Assembly (NCBI GenBank): GCA_018266295.1
Contig: JAFEAQ010000006.1
Coordinates: forward strand, 248,001-312,000
Length of the DNA: 64,000 nt
Direction of reading: 5' to 3'
Source: Bdellovibrionales bacterium
GTDB taxonomy: Bacteria > Bdellovibrionota > Bdellovibrionia > Bdellovibrionales > Bdellovibrionaceae
This document shows, piece after piece, positions 16,277 to 24,625 of this stretch. Numbering within the stretch: the stretch's first letter is position 1; the number at the start of each line of letters is the position of its first letter. The notes under the pieces were generated by a model, which was given only the letters and a program-made list of their open reading frames with translations, did no database searches and had not been told where the DNA came from. The position numbers and the translations under genes were made by a program.

Positions 16277-16786
16277 TTACAATTCAACCGCGCGACGAAC
16301 CAGCTGCTGCTTTTGAATTTCGTAAGCATGATGGCAGGCCATCGCCAAGGCGTCCGAAGCATCCAGGCGTTCGATTTTTGGCAAACGCAACAGAGCTTTC
16401 AGCACGGCTTGCACCTGTTCTTTGCTGGCTCCCCCATCCCCTGTCACGCCTTTTTTCACAAGGCGCGTGGCGTACTCGAAAACTTCCGCGCCGCCGCGGA
16501 CCGCTTCATACATCACCACACCGCGGGCATGCCCCAGTTTGAAGGCACTGTCGGCATTTTTACCGAGGAAGATTTTTTCGATGGCAACTTGATCCGGTTG
16601 ATACTTCTGCATGATTTCCTGAAACGCGGTCCCGAGCTGCATCATGCGCGTTGGAAAGCCCGCATCGGTGTCCATCACGATCACGCCGTGACTGACATGT
16701 TCCAGCTGACCGCCACGCGAAACGCGGATCAAACCAAAACCAGTAATGCGCGAACCGGGATCGACTCCCAAAATCAGTGAACTCAT
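16277..16786 (-). CDS. ruvC: Crossover junction endodeoxyribonuclease RuvC
   Basis: A 169-residue resolvase that cuts Holliday junctions. The four catalytic acids are present at D9 (GVDPGSR), E70 (AIEKIF), D142 and D145 (LDASDALA). The ATG at 16786 is chosen because the RNase H-like first strand starts at residue 4; the longer frame adds 36 residues unlike the family. It is the first gene of a six-gene minus-strand run and diverges from the TPR gene 89 bases away. Confidence 0.96.
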   Translation of the reverse strand: MSSLILGVDPGSRITGFGLIRVSRGGQLEHVSHGVIVMDTDAGFPTRMMQLGTAFQEIMQKYQPDQVAIEKIFLGKNADSAFKLGHARGVVMYEAVRGGAEVFEYATRLVKKGVTGDGGASKEQVQAVLKALLRLPKIERLDASDALAMACHHAYEIQKQQLVRRAVEL

Positions 16787-16875
16787 CAGGGTATTTGAAT
16801 TCGTCTCTGAGGCTCGGTCAATAACAATAAAAAGCTCTATTGAATTTCTTAAACAGGGATGCAACAATATCCGAG

Positions 16876-17739
16876 ATGCCCAAAATCGAAGCAAGCGCCA
16901 TAGAGAAATACCAAGTCATTCTACAAAAAGATCCGAACTCTCAGGTCTTCGCCCCGCTTGCTGAAGCTTACCGCGAAATGGGAATGCTCAAAGAAGCAGC
17001 GACGGTCGCGCAAAATGGAGTGAAGCGTCACCCTACTTTTGCCTCTGGGCTTGTGGTTTACGCCCGCATCATGAAAGACATGAACCGCCCGGAAGATAGC
17101 TTAAAGTTGGTGCAAAAAGCCATTCAGCTATCACCGGAAAATATTTTGGCGCATCATCTACAAGCCGAAATTTATTTACAAAACAAGCAACCAAAAGAAG
17201 CTTTGAAAGCTTTCAAGATGGTTTTGTTTTTAAATCCTCAGAGTGAGCGTGCCCGCAAAGCCGTGACCAAACTTGAAAGCCTGACGGCGGACGAGTACGA
17301 TGACGATGTTTTTGAGATGAGCAAAATTGGCTCTCTCAAAGAGCAATTCTGGATCGAAGACGAAGAAATCGAAGAGGCCGGCATTCACACGGCTTCGGAA
17401 ATTCCAACCGAGTCCGTGGTTGCAAAAAAAGGCCCGCAAACTCCGCGTGGCCTTGAAAGAATGTTGTCGCTGATTGATGCCTTTATCGTTCGCAATGATC
17501 TGAATAAAGCCAAAATGCTTTTGAGTGATACACAGACCGAGTTCGGCGATCACCCCGAGATTTTGCAGCGGATGAAGCTCCTCCATAGCCGTAGCGGCTC
17601 GATGATGGCGGCTTCCACAGATGAAGATCATGCGACTCCTTTGAAGCCTTTGGTCTCTCGCGAGAAGGCCATCAGCCAGAAAAAACTCGAAGTTCTCGAG
17701 ATGATGCTCCGCAATATTGGCGAATATAGACAGGTTTAA
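16876..17739 (+). CDS. TPR-repeat protein, unknown function
   Basis: A 287-residue soluble protein with about three to four tetratricopeptide repeats in residues 1-135 (EKYQVILQKDPNS, LAEAYREMGMLKEA, LVQKAIQLSPEN, ALKAFKMVLFLNPQS). The rest is charged with a likely second helical region near 200-240 and no recognised domain. TPRs mediate protein contacts; the partner is unknown. The ATG at 16876 starts the first helix; a TTG at 16840 is an alternative. It ends 83 bases before efp. Confidence 0.8.
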   Translation: MPKIEASAIEKYQVILQKDPNSQVFAPLAEAYREMGMLKEAATVAQNGVKRHPTFASGLVVYARIMKDMNRPEDSLKLVQKAIQLSPENILAHHLQAEIYLQNKQPKEALKAFKMVLFLNPQSERARKAVTKLESLTADEYDDDVFEMSKIGSLKEQFWIEDEEIEEAGIHTASEIPTESVVAKKGPQTPRGLERMLSLIDAFIVRNDLNKAKMLLSDTQTEFGDHPEILQRMKLLHSRSGSMMAASTDEDHATPLKPLVSREKAISQKKLEVLEMMLRNIGEYRQV

Positions 17740-17762
17740 TAACCCGTCTTCGCCTCTTTTCA

Positions 17763-17792
17763 TTGACCGGCCCCCGCCTCCTTAGATTATAT
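17763..17792 (+). promoter_or_regulatory. Predicted sigma-70-type promoter of efp
   Basis: TTGACC (17763-17768) and TTATAT (17787-17792) are separated by 18 bases and lie 30 bases before the efp start codon. Confidence 0.5.
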
Positions 17793-17822
17793 TGGCTCCT
17801 CTTAATTACAAATGGGGATGCT

Positions 17823-18389
17823 ATGTACGAAACGGCAGATTTTAAAAAAGGTCTTAAGATCATGGTTGAAGGCAAACCTTACGTGATCGTTGATTTCCAA
17901 CACGTAAAGCCTGGTAAAGGGAACCAGTTCAGCCGCACAAAATTGCGCAATCTTTTGACTGGTCAAAATCTCGAAGTCACTTTCAAATCTGGTGAAAAAT
18001 TCGAAGTACCAAACGTAGAAAACAAAGAGATGACGTTCTTGTACAAAGACGACTCCGGTTATGCGTTCATGGACCAAGAGTCTTACGAGCAAATCTCTAT
18101 GTCTGATGACGACCTCGGCGATTCAAAATACTACCTGACTGAAAACTTGAAAGTTGTGATCTTGTTCTACAACGAAAAAGCCGTCGCTGCGGACGTTCCA
18201 AAAGCTGTGAACTTGAAAGTCACTAAATCTGATCCAGGCATCAAAGGCGACCGCGTCTCTGGCGCGACGAAGCCTGCAACAATGGAAACGGGCCTTGTGG
18301 TTCAAGTTCCGTTGCACATCAATGAAGGCGATGTTCTTCGCATCGACACTTCAACTGGTGATTACGTAGAACGCGTCAATATGAAGTAA
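17823..18389 (+). CDS. efp: Translation elongation factor P
   Basis: A 188-residue factor that relieves ribosome stalling at proline runs. The three-domain EF-P layout is intact. The domain I loop PGKGNQF carries K32 at the position that is modified in lysine-type EF-Ps. The C-terminal signature is seen in VPLHINEGDVLRIDTSTGDY. No epmA/epmB or other modification gene is in the window. The ATG at 17823 follows GGGGA. The kinase at 3262, with runs of up to five prolines, is a likely dependent protein in this window. Confidence 0.97.
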   Translation: MYETADFKKGLKIMVEGKPYVIVDFQHVKPGKGNQFSRTKLRNLLTGQNLEVTFKSGEKFEVPNVENKEMTFLYKDDSGYAFMDQESYEQISMSDDDLGDSKYYLTENLKVVILFYNEKAVAADVPKAVNLKVTKSDPGIKGDRVSGATKPATMETGLVVQVPLHINEGDVLRIDTSTGDYVERVNMK

Positions 18390-18394
18390 ACTCT

Positions 18395-18426
18395 AAAGCC
18401 CGCTTGAAAAAGCGGGCTTTTTTTTT
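18395..18426 (+). terminator. Intrinsic terminator after efp
   Basis: The stem AAAGCCCGCTT/AAGCGGGCTTT with a four-base loop is followed by nine Ts, six bases after the efp stop. Confidence 0.92.
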
Positions 18427-18434
18427 GAGAATTT

Positions 18435-19295
18435 CTATGAAGAGTGCTTCTTGCGCTTCTTCTTTTTGCCGCCACCGCTGTCATGATGAACGCCGCTCGT
18501 GACATGAGCCCCTTTCGGAGTTTTTACGGGTTTATAGACCGCACGCGGAGCAGGCCTGCTTGCCATCAGCGTCTCGGGACGCGGGAGTTTCGGATGATCT
18601 GCCAAGTGCGACCAAGCTTCGGGCTTGGTTTCAAGCACAGGATTTTTGCTCTGATACGTCTGCACTTGCGTGACTGCTGGCTGTATGGCCGCAGACCAAT
18701 GCTGCGCCTCGGGTGAGTTTGCCGCATACATTGTCGGCGGAGATAAAATCACAGTTTCTTTCTGATAAGCGACGTACTGGCGCACTACATAGAAGTGCGT
18801 GCTTTCGCTCATACCCGCACTCGATGGCATGGGTTCCACGTTGGGCGGAACCTCGAGAGCCGCGTACTGAGCTGGATCCGGCATATCACCCGTTTCCGAC
18901 AAATCTTGATAGCGACGAATTTGCTCCGTAAATGACGTGTTGGCGATCTCGCGAATGGTTGCAGGATCATTCGCGTGTTTTGCTTTTTCGCACTCAGCGA
19001 ACTCAAGACCGATCTTCACGTAGGCCTTCGTAAAATACTTGTCCTTCTCGCTGTAACGATCCTCAATCCTTGCACCCTTCGGAATGAAAGAGCACTCGTT
19101 GGCCAGATCTTCCAGCGCAAGTCCCTCGGCTTTGAACTGCGCACGCTCTGCATTGCCATCTTCGGCTGAGCCTACATAGACGATGTAACCATTATCCACA
19201 ATGCGCGTCGGTTGAGTGAGCCACACCGGCTTTTCAACTTTCGGTTGAGAAGCACACGCACCTAAAAGCCCTAAAAACAAAATCATTTTCTTCAT
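18435..19295 (-). CDS. LPP20-like lipoprotein
   Basis: A 286-residue lipoprotein with a classical lipobox LLGAC (C14). Residues about 25-125 resemble the LPP20 domain (VDNGYIVYVGSAEDGN, AEGLALEDLANEC, AYVKIGLEFAECEKA). The C-terminal third is proline-rich, and the protein ends in a very basic tail KKKKRKKHSS, which could bind an anionic surface polymer such as LPS or peptidoglycan (inference). It is convergent with efp and alone on its strand. Confidence 0.75.
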   Translation of the reverse strand: MKKMILFLGLLGACASQPKVEKPVWLTQPTRIVDNGYIVYVGSAEDGNAERAQFKAEGLALEDLANECSFIPKGARIEDRYSEKDKYFTKAYVKIGLEFAECEKAKHANDPATIREIANTSFTEQIRRYQDLSETGDMPDPAQYAALEVPPNVEPMPSSAGMSESTHFYVVRQYVAYQKETVILSPPTMYAANSPEAQHWSAAIQPAVTQVQTYQSKNPVLETKPEAWSHLADHPKLPRPETLMASRPAPRAVYKPVKTPKGAHVTSGVHHDSGGGKKKKRKKHSS

Positions 19296-19562
19296 CGAAG
19301 GGTCCTGCAGCTTTTCTTTACTTTGTCTTCTAGTCTAGGAGAACCCCAGCCATCTGCAATGAAACAATTATGGAAGACGGTCTCCTCGCCCCGAGGGCCG
19401 ACCTTTGGACTTGTGACAGGTAAATCCGCCTAGCCTTTCACCTTGAAATGCCGAGATTTTTCGCCCGATTCTCAAGCGTTTTCCGGACCAATTCATAGGC
19501 TATTTTTGCCGCCTCTTTTTCCCGATTTTTGCATAGCGTTAAGGCTGCAGATTTACTCGAAA

Positions 19563-20657
19563 ATGACCGAAAATGAGAGGGTTCGGCCAAAACGGATTTT
19601 GGAGGCTGTTTTGACACTCTCGCTTGAGTTGGAAATTAAAACTCTTCTGGAAGAATTTCGTGATCCAGAAGTCGTCGCGGAAAAGTTGATCAAACTTTTC
19701 GAAGACAATCCAGAGGATTGGTCTACGGAAAGCCTGCGTGATCTTTCGCGTTTCTTGCTCAGTTGCGGTCTCTATCAACAACTCGTGGGCTTTTGTCTTC
19801 GTAATATCAATCACAGAAAATTTGTGATGCCCTGGTCGTACTTCATCGAGTCCCTCACAAAGGGTCTTCCCGATCTTGAAGAAGACGTGGTGAAGTTCCT
19901 CGTCATGGGTATCGAGGAAGAAAATGCGGCTGAGCAAGTCTGTCTTGCCGAAGGGGCCGAGCGCTTCCTCAAAAAATCCACTCAGTGGAAGAATGAACTC
20001 AAGCGCAAACGCCGCAAGCGCGCCAGCGAACTGAAGCAGCAAATGCTGGATGAGCTCCTCACCTTGCGGACTCAGCAGCTCTACGAGCAAGAAAAGATCA
20101 TGCTCGGTAAAATGCAACGCATGTTCCCGGGCGATCAGGATATTCTTGAAGAAATCCGTCAGCACAAAGAGCGCTACGCTTTGGATATTCTTTCACGCCG
20201 ATCGCCTGTCGGGCGCGCGCGTGAAGTTGTCGAGCCGCCGATGTCCCCTGAAATGCAGGCCGTTGCCGACGCCGTTAAGAACTCGCTTTTAACATTAGCC
20301 ACGACTTATCCTGAAATCGCTTTTGATTTTGCTGTTGCCGCATTCATGCTCGATGAATACGCGACGAGCCTGGCAATTCTTGAGCGTATGGAGCTCACGA
20401 CGGAGCAGCGCTGGTTTTATCTTGAAGTAAAACTAAAATGCCGTCACTTCCTCGAAGTGTTGGCCGAGCTGAGCCCGCTGGAACTGCGGTTAGCGCATGA
20501 GCCGGAAACGTTCTTTGCAACCGCTTACCTGCGGGCCCAGGCCTATTGGGGCCTTGAACAAAAACACACCGCGATCGAAATTCTTGAAAGCCTTCTTGTA
20601 TCTCGTCCGAACTACCGCTCCGGCTCGGTGCTGCTGGATCTGTGGAGATCTCAATGA
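19563..20657 (+). CDS. Helical protein of unknown function, first gene of the tam operon
   Basis: A 364-residue soluble, highly charged, mostly helical protein with no recognised domain. The middle has a probable coiled coil (about residues 140-210, ELKRKRRKRASELKQQML). The C-terminal 80 residues look TPR-like (AYLRAQAYWGLEQKHTAIEILESLL). The ATG at 19563 begins a clean helical N-terminus but has only a weak, distant ribosome site; the frame extends upstream to 19443. Its stop overlaps the start of the TamB-like gene as ATGA, so translation is coupled and a role in the same envelope pathway is likely. Confidence 0.75.
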   Translation: MTENERVRPKRILEAVLTLSLELEIKTLLEEFRDPEVVAEKLIKLFEDNPEDWSTESLRDLSRFLLSCGLYQQLVGFCLRNINHRKFVMPWSYFIESLTKGLPDLEEDVVKFLVMGIEEENAAEQVCLAEGAERFLKKSTQWKNELKRKRRKRASELKQQMLDELLTLRTQQLYEQEKIMLGKMQRMFPGDQDILEEIRQHKERYALDILSRRSPVGRAREVVEPPMSPEMQAVADAVKNSLLTLATTYPEIAFDFAVAAFMLDEYATSLAILERMELTTEQRWFYLEVKLKCRHFLEVLAELSPLELRLAHEPETFFATAYLRAQAYWGLEQKHTAIEILESLLVSRPNYRSGSVLLDLWRSQ

Positions 20658-23600
20658 AACGGGTTCTCCTGATCTTGTTACCACCACTGATCGTGCTCGC
20701 GGTCCTGGCCGCCGGGTTGAAGTATTGGGCGATCCCCGCCGGTGAAGCCTGGGCGCTGACAAAGCTGAAATCCTATTCAGAGCAACACCTGCCGGTGGTT
20801 ATTGAGGCTGAATCCATCAAATTCAATATTTTGAAAAATGCCGCGGCGATGGAAAAGATCACGATCACTACAAAGGGCGACCTCAAAAAATACACAGACC
20901 GTGCGAACATCGAAAGCGTCAAAGTGAACTTGGACCTGTTTCAACTCTTCACGGGCCGTGTGTTGGTGTCGGCGGTTTTAGTAGATTCTCCGGAAGCCCG
21001 CGTACAGCTCGATCCGATCTTGGATCAGCCATCAAAGCCGGAAGCACTTCCACTGAATCAGCTCTTTGAGATCTTAGAAAAAATTCCGATCGAGCGTGTA
21101 TTTATTCACAACTTGAACTTAGACTTGCAATCACAAAAACACAAATCTTCGGCGCACTTAAACGGCGCCGATCTCCTCGTCGGCAATCATGGTAACTCCC
21201 TCACGGCTCGCTTGGATGTGCCGCGCCTGAATCTAGTTGTATTCAATCAAGGCCCGATCGAAACGCGTTTTGATATTGCAGCTGTGCTTGGCCGCGACAA
21301 CTTGCGCATCACCCATGCGGGCGCCCGCTATGGAGAGTCCGAGCTGATCGTAAAGGGCGAGTTCGATAAGTTTTCTCAAGTGGCCCTGGTCCCGCGCGCG
21401 ACTCTGGAGGCGAACGGCAATATCAAGTTCCAAGAAATCATGCAGCAGCTCCGTCCGATGTTTCCAGATTATAAGCTTCCTGCGGTTATGGGCGAAGCAA
21501 CGACCCGTGTGGATGTAAAAATCAACGGCAAAGATCAGATCACGGGAAAGATGGATTTAAAAACCAAAGATGTTTCCGTCGATCACTTCACCCTGGGAAA
21601 TGCCGCTCTTCAGGGCGTGTTTAAAGGCAATAGCCTGATCTTCCCGGATGTGCAGATCAATCACCCGGCCGGTAATGCCCGCCTGGTCGGCAGCGAAATT
21701 GAGCTGAAAGAAAATTTAAATTTCAAGACGACGATCAAGGTTGCAAAAATCGATTTGCAGAAACTCTTTGTCGCTTTAAACCTTCACGAAATTCCTGTGT
21801 GGCTGAACCTTCAGGCCGATATGCCGTGCAGCGGTCAAATCAAAGCCCCGTTCAAAGTGCTTTGCGACGGCTCGATCTCGGGCGAAGACTTGCTGGTGAC
21901 TTCTGACTTCAAGAACAAAAAAGCCGTTATCGCTGACATCGCCAAGATGTCGGCAAAGGGCCAGACTGAGATCACTGAAAAAGCCATTACCTATAAAGCA
22001 CATATCACTTTGGGCGCAAACACCGGCGAAAGCTCCGGCACGATTGACTTTGCCAAGGGCTTTAATATTTCTTACAGCTCTCCCCGCTTGGATTTTACAA
22101 GCATTCGCAATCTCGCAAATCTAAAATTTAAGGGCTATGGCTCGCTCGAAGGAAACACAAAGGGCGACTCTTACTCAGCGGTTTTTGATATGAAAATGAA
22201 GCTGCAGGATTTCACCTTCGAGGACTACTACCTCGGTCAGTTGAACGGCACACTTTCTTACGTGAAGAGCCACTTGCTGTTGAACGATCTTTCAGGCTTC
22301 TTGCCGAAATCAAGTTATCAGGGTTCTTTGGACGTGGATCTGCACAACTCACACATCGTTGGTCGCATCAAATCTCCGACGCTGGAGCTCGCCGACCTGG
22401 TAAAAGTGTTTGAAGGCCGCTACCTCTTCCCGTTAGCCATCAAAGCGCCGGGTTCTGCTGACATTTCATTCAACGGTCCCCTGGATTTCTGGAAGCTTTC
22501 TTACCAGCTCGATTCAAAATTCCGCGGCGGCCAGTTCGCCGGAGAATCTTTTGATGAACTGATCCTGAATGCACAGTCTACCCAAGGCAATATGCAAATC
22601 CAAAAGGCCTTCCTGAGAAAGAATGCGGCCACCATCACCGCCAATGGCGGGATTAGCCCTCAGCAGGAATTGAACCTGAAAGTGGAAGGCAAGAACTTCC
22701 GCCTCGATGAATCGGACTTTATTTCTAAAATCAGCACGAACATCTTCGGTATTCTCAACTTCTCAAGTCAGTTGCACGGTAAAGTCACTGAACCGGATAT
22801 CGCTCTTCGCGGCAGTATTACCGAAACCGTTCTCGATGAGCAGGAAGTGCCATCTTCGTTCTTTGATTTGAAAATCAAAAAGGCGGCGATGGAAGGAAAC
22901 GCCAACCTCTTCGGCCACAGAATCCAAGCCGACTGGTTACTGCCATTTGCAAATACGCCGATGCGCCTGCGTTTAAAAACCGTCGACTGGAACTACGCTT
23001 CGCTTTTATCGATTTTGAGCGGGAACACTTATCAGAACGAATACGACTCAAGCTTAACTGCTGACGTCGACTTGCAATCTGAAACTGGCCAATGGCGTAA
23101 AGCGAGTGGCAGCGTTCAAGTTAAAAATCTTTTCTTGAAGCGCGGTAACTTGAGCTTCCGCAACCCTGATCCGATCTTTGTTCGCGTTGATAACGGCAAG
23201 ATGCGCATTCAGAACTTTAACCTCGAAGGACCACAAAATAGCATCCAAGTCCGCGGCCAGGATTTCACTCTCGACAATATGAACGTGAACCTCGTTGCGA
23301 ATACGGAGCTTCGCTTGTTCCATATGTTCTTCCCATTCTTGGATGACCTCGGGGGCTCCATCCAAGCTTCGGCGACGCTCTCAGGCTCACTGATGAAGCC
23401 GCAGATCCTGGGAAGTCTTACGACCAATAACAGCTTTGTAAAAATCAAAGGCCTGCCGCACCCGATTGAGCGAATTCAGGCTGAAGTGAACTTCTCGCAA
23501 ACCAAAGTGCTTATTAACTCGATCAAGGCACAAATGGCTGGCGGCTTGGTTTCTGCTGATGGTAATATCACCATCAACGAATACCGTAATATGCCGACCT

Positions 23601-24625
23601 CGATCCGTCTGACTTTAGATGGTGTGAATCTTAATATCCCGGATAAAGTCCGTACCTCAGGCTCGGCCGATTTATTGATCTCTGGGAAGTGGTTCCCATT
23701 CTTGCTTTCAGGGACCTACAGAGTCAGCAGCGGGATCTTCGAGCGTGAATTCACCGAGGGTGGTGACACTGCGGCTGGCAACACCCGTCAATCCATCTAT
23801 CTGCCGAAGATCCTTCGCCAATCGAGCTTTGAAAGTTTGATTTTGGACGTGCAGATCTTGTTTGAAAAAAGCTTCCTGGTGAAGAACTCGCTTGTGGATG
23901 GATCTGTTCAAGGAAATTTGCAAGTCAAAGGCTCGATTTCAAATCCGATTCTTTTGGGCCGCTTGCAAGCCGACAAAAACACTAAATTGATTTTCAAAGA
24001 CAAAGTCTTCGACGTGCAAACGGCGAACGTGGTTTTCAATAACCCGGATGAGATCAACCCGGATTTGTATGTTTCCGCTCAGTCCCGCGTGAACGACTAC
24101 GACATCATGATCTTGGCCCAAGGCCCTGCAAAAAATCTGAAATCCATCCGCCTGACGAGCGTTCCCCCACTGCCAGAGCAAGATATTATCTCGCTCTTGG
24201 CTCTCGGTGTGACTTCTTCGCGCACGGATTACACGGGTTCGCAGGGACGAGAGCAGCAAGTCCAAGCCGGTTACGAGCTGGGCTTTGCGATCATGTCTCA
24301 GCCAATCAATAAAGAACTTCAGAATCGTCTGGGCGTGAACGTGCAGCTGAGCTCCTCTTTCGACTCCACTCGAAATATCAGTGTACCAAAAGTGACATTT
24401 AGTCGTAAGGTATCTAACAGGGTGAGTGCATCGGCCAGCCGTAGCTTGGGCTCCGATACAAATGATGTGGAAGTAAAACTGAGATATTTTATCAATAACA
24501 ACATTTCTGCGATCGGCAGCTACGAATCCAGCCAGACGACTCAAGGCGGTCAAGGGGTGACAAACTCCACGCGTGAGAAAAACTTCTTCGGCTTGGATCT
24601 CGAGTTCAGAAGGGAGTTCAAATAG
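20654..24625 (+). CDS. tamB: TamB-like translocation and assembly protein (AsmA/DUF490 type)
   Basis: A 1323-residue envelope protein anchored by an N-terminal membrane helix (residues 4-25). Most of it is a repetitive beta-rich body typical of the TamB/AsmA-like bridge proteins that span the periplasm. The C-terminal TamB domain is recognisable (LPEQDIISLLALGVTSS, LGVNVQLSSSFDSTRNISVPKVTFSRKV). It would work with the Omp85 protein encoded next in inserting outer-membrane proteins or moving lipids. GGAG at 20644 and the ATGA overlap fix the start. The order here is tamB then tamA, the reverse of enterobacteria. Confidence 0.88.
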   Translation: MKRVLLILLPPLIVLAVLAAGLKYWAIPAGEAWALTKLKSYSEQHLPVVIEAESIKFNILKNAAAMEKITITTKGDLKKYTDRANIESVKVNLDLFQLFTGRVLVSAVLVDSPEARVQLDPILDQPSKPEALPLNQLFEILEKIPIERVFIHNLNLDLQSQKHKSSAHLNGADLLVGNHGNSLTARLDVPRLNLVVFNQGPIETRFDIAAVLGRDNLRITHAGARYGESELIVKGEFDKFSQVALVPRATLEANGNIKFQEIMQQLRPMFPDYKLPAVMGEATTRVDVKINGKDQITGKMDLKTKDVSVDHFTLGNAALQGVFKGNSLIFPDVQINHPAGNARLVGSEIELKENLNFKTTIKVAKIDLQKLFVALNLHEIPVWLNLQADMPCSGQIKAPFKVLCDGSISGEDLLVTSDFKNKKAVIADIAKMSAKGQTEITEKAITYKAHITLGANTGESSGTIDFAKGFNISYSSPRLDFTSIRNLANLKFKGYGSLEGNTKGDSYSAVFDMKMKLQDFTFEDYYLGQLNGTLSYVKSHLLLNDLSGFLPKSSYQGSLDVDLHNSHIVGRIKSPTLELADLVKVFEGRYLFPLAIKAPGSADISFNGPLDFWKLSYQLDSKFRGGQFAGESFDELILNAQSTQGNMQIQKAFLRKNAATITANGGISPQQELNLKVEGKNFRLDESDFISKISTNIFGILNFSSQLHGKVTEPDIALRGSITETVLDEQEVPSSFFDLKIKKAAMEGNANLFGHRIQADWLLPFANTPMRLRLKTVDWNYASLLSILSGNTYQNEYDSSLTADVDLQSETGQWRKASGSVQVKNLFLKRGNLSFRNPDPIFVRVDNGKMRIQNFNLEGPQNSIQVRGQDFTLDNMNVNLVANTELRLFHMFFPFLDDLGGSIQASATLSGSLMKPQILGSLTTNNSFVKIKGLPHPIERIQAEVNFSQTKVLINSIKAQMAGGLVSADGNITINEYRNMPTSIRLTLDGVNLNIPDKVRTSGSADLLISGKWFPFLLSGTYRVSSGIFEREFTEGGDTAAGNTRQSIYLPKILRQSSFESLILDVQILFEKSFLVKNSLVDGSVQGNLQVKGSISNPILLGRLQADKNTKLIFKDKVFDVQTANVVFNNPDEINPDLYVSAQSRVNDYDIMILAQGPAKNLKSIRLTSVPPLPEQDIISLLALGVTSSRTDYTGSQGREQQVQAGYELGFAIMSQPINKELQNRLGVNVQLSSSFDSTRNISVPKVTFSRKVSNRVSASASRSLGSDTNDVEVKLRYFINNNISAIGSYESSQTTQGGQGVTNSTREKNFFGLDLEFRREFK

